From contig NW_006768781.1 of the NCBI RefSeq assembly GCF_000204055.1, forward strand, positions 577,940 through 641,939: DNA of 64,000 nt, read 5' to 3'. Position numbers and translations under genes: made by a program. Below are positions 46,761 through 57,956 of the stretch, piece by piece. Under the pieces are notes generated by a model that was not told where the DNA came from, did no database searches, and saw nothing but the letters and a program-made list of their open reading frames with translations. Numbering within the stretch: the first letter of the stretch is position 1; each line of letters opens with the position of its first letter. The stretch is from Melampsora larici-populina 98AG31 (lineage: Eukaryota > Basidiomycota > Pucciniomycetes > Pucciniales > Melampsoraceae).

Positions 46761-47682
46761 GCACTTTAGTAATCAAAAATTGGAGCACATCTGAAAAAAT
46801 CCGTAATCTCAAAAATTGGTTTTCAGCTAGTTTACAAGGAAAAAATCACCTGTAATCATCATAAGAAGTGCTGTACATCATATTATTGCGTCATTGATCA
46901 CTTTTTGCTGTGAAAATTACATCATTTATTAGTAACAAAATCATTACATTGCGTCATCATAGGGTTTTTAGGGAATTTTGGGCAGATTTGATTGGTTTTG
47001 AGGTTGTTGACCATTGTAAAAGTTGTAGTACATTGATATATATACTTTGAGAGGGTTTTGGGACTGTTGTTCCCCTTTTTTCTTTATCATTTACGCCATT
47101 ATTATTTTGTTTATCATTATAAACTTATTTTAATAGTACCTGATCACATAAATACGCCCTTTATTACAATTATAAAGAGAAATTTACTTTAGTTTTATAG
47201 TCATAAAGACTTATTGGGAATAATATCAATCAGATATTGCTTATTTCTTTAGTTATCAATTGGGAATAACACTATAGCAGTGTTGATAGTAATACAAAGT
47301 GTGCTTTTGAAGTTAAAATACGTGTGAAGATATATTTCTCTGGTGCCTTATCTGTACTCAATACAACAGAGTCTCTCCTGATTGTGTTGTTTTAGAAGAG
47401 CAGTCTCAGACAACTTCTACTAGTCCTTATATTAGTAGATTATCCTCTTCCAGCTCTGTATAACCCTTGTTGGGTTATAAGTTCTACAACGTTTCTTCTT
47501 ATTCATCACCATTTGCAACACGGATGGCAAATGTCTTGGTTGCTTTGTTCAATTTTTTTTGTATATGTTGATCGGGACTGCAAGAAGTAACACGTTTGAA
47601 TTTCAAATTAAATAAAGGTGCAAGTAGGCGCACTACACAATTTAGTTGTAAGAAGAACAAGATTTGGGTACAAACTTTGATA
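46761..47682. other. Spacer with an LTR-like AT-rich stretch
   Basis: No gene. Around 47030-47490 there is a TATA-like GATATATATAC, runs such as GTTCCCC and TGGGTTATAAG, and an LTR-like look, but no TSD or second copy was found. Confidence 0.35.
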
Positions 47683-48263
47683 TCAAACTGAAAGGGGGAA
47701 GGGACTTTGTTGAGCAAGATGAGAAGGTATGTTACAGCAGAAGTTAGTTTTTTGTACAAGCTTTGAGAGCAGTGATTCATTCCGAACGCGTATCATCTCC
47801 TCTAAGAAGAATCTGTAGTTTATCTCATGCATGCCACGGCATATTGAGAGAAACCCACCATACCATGCATTAGTAATCTCCGCTGCCGAACCATTGAATC
47901 ACCAGGATCCATCTGCCTTCTTGAGAACTGGCCACCGCTTGGGGTCGTTGTATTTGCGGCACTGTGCGTCTTTTTCGGAGTGTGTTCGCATGTGAAAAGG
48001 GTCCACTGGTCGGATTGTGCCCTTGAGTCTTTCTGTCGCTTCAATATCCTTCCTAAGCAATTTGTCGAAGGTGCACGAGTTATCAAAGAATTGAACAGGT
48101 GGTAAAACCGGTAATTTCCTTTCTAGTATTTCCTGTTTAGAGACAGACACAGAGACACATTAGCACTTCCCAGGTTAATTAATACGTGATGCAGTACTAA
48201 CTCTGACCAAAATGACAGACTCAGCGCGATACATTGTCTCCCGAGCCAATGTTATACAGTCAA

Positions 48264-48427
48264 CTCTGAAATAACCCATACCACTTATAACACATACTCT
48301 TGCCTAACCCATACTTTTTTTGGTCCATGATTTTCACTTTTTAGCCCAAAAGCCCATTGTGATAACACATACTCTATGAAAACCCATACCTTTTGGGGTC
48401 CATAAAAAGGTATGGGTTATTTCAGAG
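48264..48427. mobile_element. Short palindromic MITE inside the KDZ-associated gene, 164 bp
   Basis: Perfect terminal inverted repeat CTCTGAAATAACCCATACC at both ends, with internal CCCATAC and AACACATACTC repeats. CAA flanks both sides (with one extra base on the right), and removal restores the coding frame CGTV-DCITLARETMYRAE. The TSD is thus about 3 bp, which would fit a PIF/Harbinger-type MITE; the exact border is uncertain by 1-2 bases. Confidence 0.8.
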
Positions 48428-49265
48428 ACAACTGTACCACAGGTTGCGACAAACAACATGTCGTTGTGTGTCTTCGCATTGGAACATACCGGCTTCTTCC
48501 CAGCGGATCAAGCAGTCTCCTCCCCATCCCGTCCAGCTTTGTGGGCGCAATCGGACTCATCACCCACAACTAGGGCATCCTCGTTGAAAGTGTCAGTGTC
48601 GGCGTTCAGTGCTGCAGTCGGATCTTCGGGAAGTTTGGCACCAGTTCTTTGGTTGAAAGCCAGTGCGGCCAGAGAGCAACGGGTCTTCTCGGATCGTATT
48701 ATTAGTGCCTCTTGGTGTTTGGGTAAGTCACATGCTTTGGTGTTTTGAATAGCGTCTTGGGTGCACGGCTGTGCGTGACACAGTCTGCCTAGCAAGGGGG
48801 TGTGGATAGGGCAATAGCAATCTTTCGGTGTTTCAAGCAGAACAGTGCACGGTTGCGGGTTGGTATCCAAAGGGTTGATCGATATGAGTTGTTCCTTTGT
48901 AGCAATACAACGTGGATGTCCAATGGTGATGCCGTCCATAGTGATAGCACAAATGGCTGTTGTTATCATGGATAAATTATGTTAGTTCAATGTTCGTACA
49001 TTGCATTATGAAATCAAAATGGAGGACATACCTAGCCCTCCCCCGGTGACATTCAGGTCTTCTAGTATTTCAGTACATTCGGAACACATATGATCGATGT
49101 AAGGACTTCCTTCGAGTTCCGTCCACATGAGTACAGTCATTTTTGGTTTGCGGAAGCGGTGGCAAGAACCACCAGAGTTGGAGACACTCATCATGCGTTT
49201 GCGGAGGTTGAATTGGTGTAGGAGTTGATGCACATCCAGCGCTGTAGTGCAACAGTGGTCGGATA

Positions 49266-50654
49266 CACCACAAAGACACTTATTTGCGTCAGGGCATCGG
49301 GCATGTCCCAAATTGGGGACACGACGAGACATCCACTAACGGGGTGCTGGCTCGACGTCTGGATGCAAATATATCCATGCCGCATCCTGAAGATGCTCTG
49401 GCGTCGTCCCCGCCAGGATGAGATTCGAGCACACTGTGCTCGGATCACCTACGGATGTCCAATCAATGGAACACCCTTACAGAAACCCCTAGACAACCGC
49501 TAGCGATCCAATGTCTGTTGGCCATATGATGGAGGCAGGACAGCCACCAGCAGTCTCAAGACTGGGTGCCCAATTAGCACCACAGCAAAGGACCTTGATG
49601 AGGAGGACAGTTAAATTTTAAAACTGATTTGGTCAAATGACATCATCATCACATGGTGACTTTGACACTTTGACCTGTACCAAAGCAATCTTCATCCTCC
49701 TTCATCTCTCACTTCCTTCTCGTTTCCGTCTTCCACTTTGATCTCGTTCGATCTACATCCCCTTCCCCCTTTCTTTTTCTTCAACTACATTCACACCTAA
49801 TCCAATCTCCAAAGTCTTAATCTGATTTTCAATCGCATCGGAACATCAAACTTTCCTTCACTCAATTCATTTTTCATAACAATTTCTGAATTCTGTCTAG
49901 TAAGACTTTCAACTGATTGGCAATAAACCAACCTTGCGGAAACTTTTTTGAAACTTTTAATGTAGATGAATATGTTTCTTTCAATGCTTCAATGGGCAAA
50001 TGATGGATATGAACTCCAGAATGATTGATCGTAAGTCTCTTTCTATCTACAGATGTTTCTTACTCGGGTGTCGTTGTTAATGGAATTGGTCTGCTTTGAA
50101 TTCCAAACAAGGTATGAAAGTTTGTTATCGATCAATTTACAGAACACGATGAATCCATCAAATCTTACAATTCAAGTCAATGATCGAGAAAAAGACAATT
50201 ATTCTTATCAGCTTCAGTGATAGATATCATTCTTTTTATCATTTCATCGTTTTATCACTTCTTTGTCTTTATCATCTTTTTGTTTGTATCATTTCATTAA
50301 AGTTGGCCATTCAGATTACAAATCTTTTTTATAACAATGCTTAATAGGAAATTTAAATGCACTGTTGTTGATCAAAACAAATCTGAAATAAACGAACTGA
50401 AACCCAACCCGTAGCTTTCTTCAGGACAACCTACATAAGTCCAGGGAGATATCGAGAAGTCATTGACCCTCACGACAAACCTCGAGGGATGTCAGATGGA
50501 TGTCCGTTTGCGGGTCCTGGGCAGCCCGATGGGCTCTGCTCAGGTGTCTGAACGTCGGAATCCGACGGACGTTTCTCGGTGTGCTGTGGGGGGACGTCCG
50601 TCCCCCACCAAGCAAACTCGGACATCCGTTGGACATCCAAGTGTCCTTGTGGTG
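49266..50654. mobile_element. TA-flanked inverted-repeat element, 1,389 bp
   Basis: Ends CACCACAAAGACACTT (left) and CACCACAAGGACACTT (right, read inward), each next to a TA dinucleotide. The uninterrupted sequence exists at 18335-18350 in copy 1 of the KDZ-associated gene (AATACTATCCGACC), so the insertion and its TA TSD are proven by comparison. Internally there are repeated GGACATCC/GGATGTCC words and an AT-rich centre with no transposase. TA target preference suggests a Tc1/mariner-type or related family. Confidence 0.85.
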
Positions 50655-50656
50655 TA

Positions 50657-51815
50657 GTATTGGTGTGAAAGTCTCCCCAGGGAAATGATTTGAAGCCTCT
50701 TTGCACAACTTGTGGGAGCTGTTGTAGATAGTTACCAAATTGTAAATGGAAACGCTGGTATCAATGCGACAAATGTTAATAATCTTATATTTGTTCGCCG
50801 CTGTTGATTATATTTGTGTGGAGACGTACTGGGCTAGTGATTGGCTGTAATTGAAATACTCCAGCAGTTGTATGGACATGAAATAATGCATGTTAACTTG
50901 GACACAGTCAGGATCTTTTCTCGCTGTGTCCAAGTAGTACGTGCGTGGTCCATTCTTTGTTGAGAAGTATGAGGCCCTATAACTGGTCTTGCAATCTACA
51001 TGGTGAGCATTTGGTTAGTTTTACCGTTGGAGTAGGGAGATAAGGTATGATGTGAGCTTACGTAGACAATATGTCGTATGGCGTCGAATCGAATGGACAC
51101 CATCTAGGTCGTAAAGATATCCGCATATGGCTGGCCTTTTTTCCAGCTTTCGCTTCCCCATTCCAGTCTCCCTGCATGAGGCATTGGGACATTTGTCTTG
51201 GTAGGGTGGCCAGAAGATTTGTTCGGGAATTTGAAGAGCTCCGGCCTCGCGTATGAGTCCTTTATCTCTGACAAGTGCGGCAGGTTCCACATACGATGAG
51301 GATAACGTTGAGTACAGGACGTGCCATAGGACCTCCCACGTGCCAGGTACTGCAGGTGCAGGGAGAGCGGAATTGAGATATTTGTACGGCGCGTTGTACT
51401 TGTCGATTTGAATAGAGTGTTGATTGATTTTTACAAAATGACTGGCCACTGTGACGAAGCGGAACAGGGCGTCGGCGTCCACAGTGGCTAGTACTGATGG
51501 GAATTCCTTTAACTGTTGGGTGATATTGGATATGTGCATTAGTCCTTGTGGTAGGTGGTTTGAGTGTACGGATGAGTCGTGAAACTGAATAGTCTATTGG
51601 TTGGAGCGTGGTGGTATGCAGTTCTTACTTGGTGGACGAGTACGTGAGATGTGGTTGTAGCTGCTTTAGGAAGAGTGTCGGAAAGTGTAATCATGGTGGA
51701 CGTATATGGACGTATACAGTATCTAATCTACATTTCAATTAACGAATTGAGCCTTGGAACTAAAGTTCCTTATGTGTCTAAGGAACGTTCCAAAACCTCC
51801 TCAAGTCCGACCATG
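50657..51815 (-). repeat. Inverted duplication of 17177-18340
   Basis: Near-identical, oppositely oriented copies of the 5' half of the KDZ-associated gene and its upstream 120 bp: 17177-18340 on the plus strand and 51815-50657 on the minus strand. The homology resumes beyond the TA element at 49263-49085 (18345-18545). The copies are about 32 kb apart. Confidence 0.9.
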
Positions 51816-52157
51816 TTCTGGGAAGAGAAGGGCCAATGGAAATTTTCCATTGGACCCTGACTATATGCGCCTAATCACAGCTATCCCTCTGTATAGGGAT
51901 AGTCAAGTGTCTAACCCTAACGATACCCATATGCTTATCCGTGGAAATCGATGGTACCGTCGTGCCTTTGGGTACCATCTACCATTAATGTGCAAGTCCC
52001 TCGTGCCTCGGCTTTGGGTTACCGTGAGCTTTTGCACGATCAGACTTGGGTTAAGTGAGAACTGACACTAGTCTTCTACAAGGTTAGAACTTTGTTTTTC
52101 TCTTTATATGCTATTGTCACAATTCACGTTTGTTTCAATAGATCACAACTGACACTA
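51816..52157. other. Spacer between the KDZ-associated gene and the pogo-like element
   Basis: Contains TAGTCTTCTA at 52068-52077, the same decamer as directly right of the pogo-like element (55801-55810). No gene supported. Confidence 0.4.
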
Positions 52158-52611
52158 CAGTGAGTTTCCTTTATAAGCATGGTGATGGTTGCACCAAATC
52201 CTATGCTAATAAAGAATATGCTTCTTATCGAACAGGAGCTCATAAGAGCATAAAAGCTACACAGAAATATGCTATGCTTAAGTATTATGTTTAGCGCTAG
52301 GAAGGGCTTTTTTTGGGCCAATAGATGGAAAAATTCATTTCAAAACTCATTGTTTTCATTTTTGTATCATATGTAAAGACATGGAGAATTTAGACATGTT
52401 TTGTGGCCAGATTGCAGTGATTGAGCGAATATAAAATCGCTTTAAATGGGACTTGGGGGAAAGAGACATGAATCGATAGTTTTTTTTGATGAAACGGTTG
52501 TAGATGTTCAAAAGGAACCACTTTGAGAGCCAGTAGTTTTCAAAATGAGATCGAGCAAAAACAGTCAGAAGGAGCCAGATGGGATGGAGGTGAGAGGAAG
52601 AGACATGTAAC

Positions 52612-55202
52612 TTACAGTTCGACATTTGAGTCATCATCATCACTTTCAGCTGATGATGAGGATTCAGAGGAGGAAAAGAAAAGTTCGGATGAGGCAGTAA
52701 TCGATTCAGATAAGTTGGTCGGTGGTGGTGATTTTGATAACAATTGGGTGTCCGGTACACCTGGTTGAACCGGATTTGTTACATGAGTGTGGACTTGAGA
52801 AGTGTTCTTGATGGAGAAGAAGTTTGTGATTTTTGGCTGAGTTAGGTTTTGGTTCTGTCTGAGGGTAAGATCATCAAGAAGCTTGTTCAAAGCTCTTATG
52901 TGATCGGCCTCCGATTGGTTGATTTCAGGATTGAAGTACTGGGCTGGACGAGAAAATAAAAAGTATTTGAGCTCATCAACAGCGGATTTAGCCTGTGAGA
53001 TAGTCAATGGTTGACGAGGTTCATCAGCATCTTCGGCTGCCTCCTCTTCAATCGGCAAGATTTTATGGCCAGCAGCAGTGGTGCCAAGGATTTCAAGGTC
53101 AGTTGGCATTGGAACCTCAGCTTCGGTAGGTCGAGCCTCAATTTCGGGATTCAGAAGGGCTTCAATACTGATTCGGTTTGATCGACTGCTTTCTTCAAGT
53201 CTGGGGCAAGAGTCGAGGTAATTCAGTTGGTCTTCAAGTGCTATAACTGCTTGGCCAAGGCCTGTATCAGGGGCAAATGGTGGGACTTCATTTTCATCGG
53301 AGTCCATGTTTTTGTCTTGATAAGCAGCAATAACACCAGTGTGCTTGTTACAATTTGTAATAGTATCTTGTGTGATTACGTTCCAAGCTTCGCGGGCCAT
53401 GAACATGGCCTCGAGTTGATTAATTGCAAACACATCTTTTGCCGGCATGTTGGGGTTGTCCTCGTATCTTCGGATGGCTTCAGCAACAAGTTTGCGCCGG
53501 TAGATAGCCTTGAAGGCCCAAATGATACCAGCATCACAGGGCTGAAGATGACTGGTCATGTTAGGTGGAAAGAAGACACACTTGATGTGACTTAGAACTA
53601 CAGTCTCAGCTGCTAGTGTATGTCCGCTAAAGTTGTCGAGGAGGAGAAGAATTTTGCGTCCCTCATCGGCCATCCGATTATTGAAGCGCAGCAACCAGTC
53701 ACCAAAGATTAATGCGGTCATCCAAGCCTTTGAGTTGAAATGATAATCAAAGAACCAGTACGAAGCGTCTTGTCAACCGAAGCAACGAGGTCGCCGGGCA
53801 TAACCAATTACGAGTGGTTCGAGTTTATCTGATCCATCTGCATTGCAGCAAAACAGATATGAAAGACGTTTCTTTGAGCCTTTCACTCCGGCAGTTGAGA
53901 CTGTTGCTAGTGTTCGATTAGGTGGCATGCTGAGGGATGTCACAAGGGATGTATAAACATAAGGAAAGGATAAGGAGGTAATTGAACAGAAGAATACATA
54001 CCACCACAGAAGGCCCGTCTCGTCAGCGTTGTAAATATCTGAGGGTTCAAACCCCTTTGTAAGCTCGATCATCTTCTTTCTTGCAGTCTGAACATCAGTC
54101 GGATCAGCAGCCCCTGCTTCACCATGCATCTGAAAGTCAAAGATGTTGTATCTTCTCTTGAACTTGCTGATCCAACCACTTGAGTATTTAGCTTTGATAC
54201 CAAGAATCTCGCCAAAATGACCAGCTTTGGTTCGGAGTACTTCAGCGGTGATGACAAGTTTGTGAGCGTGAGCTTCAAGAATCCAATGAAATAGAGCTTG
54301 TTCAAGAGCAGGGTGTTTACTGGACCGAATGCGCTTGACTGAACCATTTCCAAGGGTTGAGGTGACATGAATTGATGTCTTTGATTTGAGCCATCGGCTG
54401 ACACAGCCTTGATCAAGGCCAAAGTGAGCAGCAGTCTCTGCTTGGGTTGTTTTGTTCTTCAGATGCCAGCGGATGACTTCTTCTTTTTGATCAAGTGAAT
54501 GATTTCTTTGCTTTGGCTTAGTAGCTTTCTTTTGGCCTTTAGATTTGACCAAAACACTTGATCAAGTCTTTTTGTGTGGTGGAGATAATCTAGAGCTAGG
54601 TGATTTTGAATTGTGTTTATTTTTTGAATTAACCTTGCCCTCATTGTTGTTCGGTTTAGCTTGATGTTCTGCTTCGCGATCTCGTTTTGCAACTGCCTTC
54701 TTTCCTTCAGAAACCTTTTCATATCCACATAGGAGGCGAGGTGCAACTGAGGTTTCAGTAGCACCTGCTTCTAAAACAATAAAATAAGAATATCTTTTGT
54801 TTACTACGATGAAAAAACCACCACGTTGGAGAAGGGAAAAAAAGTGGGCTTACTTATTAAACCATCAGCAATCTTTTCAAGTTTGACTGCCAGAAGGTCA
54901 TCATAAGTGGTATTCCAAGTTTTGTGCTTACGAGCTTTACTAATATAGCTCAGAACACATTCCAGGCCATACTTCCCACCCTTCAAGTGCTCCTTGAAAT
55001 CTGCTTCAGGAACACCCTTATCATACGCAACATCCATATTGTTGTTCACTACACCCCACATCCCCGTATCTAAATCAGAAACAAGTGGTGCACAGCTGAA
55101 TCTGGTGAAGATTGGACCTTCACGCTTGGCTAACCCAAGAGGCGAGGTCTGGCTAAGAGAAAGAATGCGTGCAATGAGCTGATCAAGTTTGGAAGCTGGC
55201 AT
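52612..55202 (-). pseudogene. Pogo/DDE_1 transposase with N-terminal extension, two premature stops
   Basis: Exons 55202-54854, 54770-54002 and 53929-52612. ATG 55202 opens an N-terminal region of about 170 residues (MPASKLDQLIARILSLSQTS ... GKYGLECVLSYISKARKHKT) that I do not recognise. A CENP-B-type helix-turn-helix pair follows: NHSLDQKEEVIRWHLKNKTT then QAETAAHFGLDQGCVSRWLK, and a second HTH ending SSGWISKFKRRYNI. The DDE_1 catalytic core has NADETGLLW (D), KILLLLDNFSGH (D) and HLQPCDAGIIWAFKA (D). The tail is Ser/Asp-rich. TGA codons at 54562-54564 and 53773-53775 each interrupt an otherwise open frame, and each could come from CGA by one C-to-T change. The last codons run into GTAAGT at 52611, so a small extra 3' exon is possible. 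Confidence 0.85.
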
Positions 55203-55625
55203 GGTTGCAATGGAAAATGGTTTATGAAGTGTATATAATTTATTGGATGTTGAACCTCTGAACTTCTGAAGAAATTGGGGTCAGGGGGATGGAAAGTTCA
55301 TCTTTTGAACACGCAAGGAATTATTTTTCACTCACAAGGTGCTGTAGGTTGTCAAACTTACCTTTTCAACACAATTCAGTCTGATTTAAGCTAGTTTGGC
55401 TTCCTTGCTCACATCAAATTGAAGCATAATTGCTTCTGTCATATATGTTATGCTTATTCTCCCATGCTAACCATAGAATTTTACAAGCATATCAACCAAA
55501 ACCTGGAGCATATGTTTAAAATGCTTATAAATCTGATTTTACCGCCTACCAAAAATCGTCACATCATTTTTGATGCTTAAATAGAAATATGCTTGTATAG
55601 TGAATGCTTATAAAGGAAACTCACT

Positions 55626-55796
55626 TACGGGATACAAAGTTAAAACTGGGTTTTTTTCCCAGTTTCCCAGTTCTTGTTTTTGGCTGTGTTTGGAACTTTC
55701 CCACGTTCTCCCAGTTTCCCAGTTTGCGCAAACACAGCCAAAAAGTCCGAATTGGGAAACCCGGAACAAATCCGGGTTTCTAGTTTGTATCCCGTA
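55626..55796. mobile_element. Palindromic MITE in the pogo right TIR, 171 bp
   Basis: TIR TACGGGATACAAA at both ends, with an internal inverted pair GGCTGTGTTTG / CAAACACAGCC and repeated CCCAGTTTCCCAG, so the whole can fold into a hairpin. ACT flanks both sides (55623-55625 and 55797-55799). Removing the MITE and one ACT gives GGAAACTCACTG, exactly the complement of the intact left pogo end. The comparison therefore supports a 3-bp TSD rather than TA. Confidence 0.85.
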
Positions 55797-55810
55797 ACTG
55801 TAGTCTTCTA

Positions 55811-56778
55811 CACTACGGGTCAACGGTTGACAGCTCAGGATGTCCGATTTTCATCCTCCCCAAGGACATCGCACAGATGACTGCAAGAGATCCTTGCGAT
55901 GTCCTTTGGGTTCTTGCTGTCAACAATTTGAGTCCGGTTGACACCCAAGAGGGAACCCTGAGACAAGTCCCACAGCTTGCTCAGGCCTTGACAGGGGTTC
56001 GAGATTGAGAGAAAGTTGTGTTGAAGGACTTCTCATAAAAGAGGAACTTGTGAGTTCGGTCGCGCTTCTTCCTCTTTCTCCCCCCTTCACAAATTTCAAA
56101 CTTGATCATTTTTCCTCCTTTATACTACACATATCCTCATCCACCTTTGCCGTTTGGCATTGTTTGGCTTCATTTTATAGCCATGCTTGTTGCTTTATGT
56201 TCTTTTACAAATTTGTCCCCTTCATCTCACCATCCGATTCACGAGTCGATCCGATACTTCTAAGCAGGTCTCTTTGTTTGTCCTTTTATATTTACGATCC
56301 CATGTTATACCACTTTCAACTTTCGACAGATTTCTTTTTTTGTTATTGTTTTTGTTTTGTTTCTACTCCATACATCCATTTAGATTGATCTCGAGTCATT
56401 TTTTTTTGTTATTCTTTTTCATGATCCCTTGAATGAAATAAAAAATTTGTTAATTTTCTTCTTGCTCGCTCAATACATATGTAATTCACGACTGGTCAAA
56501 TGACCCTTTGCCCAAAATCGAGAATTACAACGGTCGCACTGGGCTACCGGAGGTCTTACTGGCCTGCGGTTCCTGCACCCAGACCCTATTGAATGCATTT
56601 CTGCAATTCAATCAGGTCTCTCAGCGTCGCGCGGAACCTAAAGCAAGGATATCGCGCCGATGTCCTCGCTCTCATCCGCGCGACCTCCTCTGCGAGGATA
56701 ATCAGCGGAGATCGGCCGGATCTCCGTTGGATGTCGCGAGACAGGACATCCGACGGATGTCCTGATTGGACCGTAGTG
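55811..56778. mobile_element. TA-flanked inverted-repeat element, 968 bp
   Basis: Left end CACTACGGGTCAACGG, right end (read inward) CACTACGGTCCAATCAGG, with TA at 55809-55810 and 56779-56780. Near both ends are AGGACATC / GATGTCC words similar to those of the 49266-50654 element. Plus-strand open frames inside (for example 56005-56388) have no recognisable domain. Confidence 0.65.
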
Positions 56779-56870
56779 TAGTCCTCGTCCTAAGTACCCT
56801 TTGCCTGTCTACAATCTGGTCATGTGACCTGCTGGAGAAATCCCTTTCCCTTTATTGTATGTAGCCGTCC

Positions 56871-57309
56871 AGGACCCAGGAATGCGCCTACAGAGGTATC
56901 TGATGAAACCTGTTTTTCAGTTTTTGGGCTCTACACAACACACCACTCCTTGTCTCAAGGTCCAGAGCACTTCAAAAGATGCGCATGGACTAGGGCTATC
57001 AAATGAGTCTACTCCCAGCCCCTCAACTCCCCTCACTTTCGCGCAAAATCGATTGGCGCAATTTTTTTTCGTGCCTCCAAGGCCTGATTCCGACGTTCGA
57101 TTTTAAGGCTCTTTTTGACCGTTACATCCCATTATCTCAGGAAGTATTGGTGCTATGAGGTGGAAAGCTAGCTTAAACGAAAGCCTTTAATGTCACGCAC
57201 ATTTTGCACTACTGTAGGTGCTGTGAATGTGTCGTTTAGTGCCCCAAAACCCGCCAACAAAACGTCGGAATTTACATCAGATACCTCTGTAGGCGCATTC
57301 CTGAGTCCT
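56871..57309. mobile_element. hAT-type MITE, 439 bp, 8-bp TSD
   Basis: Left end AGGACCCAGGAATGCGCCTA and right end (read inward from 57309) AGGACTCAGGAATGCGCCTA; the similarity continues for about 35 bp (CAGAGGTATCTGATG). Perfect 8-bp TSD AGCCGTCC at 56863-56870 and 57310-57317. No coding capacity. The TSD length suggests the hAT superfamily. Confidence 0.9.
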
Positions 57310-57956
57310 AGCCGTCCTTTTCAAACGTGTTTTGAGTTTTCTTTGTCACAAATTATTGTTTTATTTCGCACAGATCTCACAATTGACTTCTCAGTCTCTT
57401 GTTCACTTGGCTTCGCCTCTTCAAACTTTACACCACGTTCTGTTTCAAAGAGACAACCTCGTATAAGTGCATGGCTCAATGTTTTAAACCCAAGCCTGGT
57501 CATGATCATTCCTCTGTGATATGAGACGTATCTCCCAGTTCCGAAACTGAGACTTGTAATCCCGTGGTCATCACGGTCATGGCAGCTCTTTCGCATAAAG
57601 TTACCCCCCGCTTCAGCACGTTTTTCGGTGTCCACGTACATTATCTGCCCACTTTGGAGATGCAGGATGAATCGCTATCGCACGAGCTTTTGATGGCGTA
57701 TCAGCTAACCCGGTAAAGTAACAACTGAAACAGCCTCTCGGCATCCACTGGATCCATCAAGCTAAGCAAGGGGAGTCGAAATTGTCACACGACGTGTCTC
57801 ACTGCTCCATTCGATTGCACAAGCTTGTTTGTACCGTTGGATGTCAATTAGTTCAACAGCACCTCATGACCAAAAAAACACTCCAACTTTGATTTCCTGC
57901 CTCCATACTTGCAACGTCGCCTTTGCAAACAAAGTGACGGTGTTTCTCGCTTCAAG
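57310..57956. other. Upstream region of the modular secreted-protein gene
   Basis: A frame of about 100 codons on the minus strand (57321-57641) has no recognisable domain. The promoter of the gene at 57957 should lie here. No clear TATA element stands out. Confidence 0.4.

Larger units (their letters stand above)
47683..51694 (-). pseudogene. KDZ-associated CxC5-CxC6 cysteine-cluster protein, copy 2
   Basis: Six exons on the minus strand: 51694-51629, 51584-51062, 50995-50830, 50754-49032 (with the 1,389-bp element 49266-50654 inside), 48956-48202 (with a 164-bp MITE inside) and 48132-47683. The N-terminal CxC5 cluster is CPNASC ... YCLHCKTSYRASYF. The CxC6-type part is AITMDGITIGHPRC ... 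CYCPIHTPLLGRLCHAQPC ... ACDLPKHQEAL, then KTHNDMLFVATCGTV, REILERKLPVLPPVQ and DPFHMRTHSEKDAQCRKYND with FNGSAAEITNAWYGGFLSI at the C-terminus. This order is what I know from proteins accompanying KDZ transposases in basidiomycetes. TGA codons at 48508-48510 and 47899-47901 and the two insertions show it is dead. The KDZ catalytic core is not visible. Confidence 0.75.
52158..55800 (-). mobile_element. Pogo-like (Tc1/mariner superfamily) DNA transposon
   Basis: Left end CAGTGAGTTTCCTTTATAAG at 52158. The right end, read inward from 55800 and ignoring the nested MITE, is CAGT-GAGTTTCCTTTATAAG. The CAGT start is typical of pogo elements. TA flanks both sides (52156-52157 and 55801-55802). It encodes a CENP-B/DDE_1-type transposase on the minus strand and carries a 171-bp MITE inside its right TIR. 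Total 3,643 bp including the MITE. Confidence 0.88.

Noticed and set aside
47030..47490. Possible solo LTR
   Set aside because: TATA-like and LTR-like composition, but no matching TSD, no clear TG...CA borders and no second copy in the window.
54459..54764. Separate minus-strand frame of 101 codons before the pogo HTH
   Set aside because: Out of frame with the transposase and without features; the in-frame reading of the same stretch links the N-terminal region to the HTH through a single TGA.
56005..56388. 127-codon plus-strand frame
   Set aside because: Lies wholly inside the TA-flanked element 55811-56778 and is Phe/Ser-rich without any recognisable domain.
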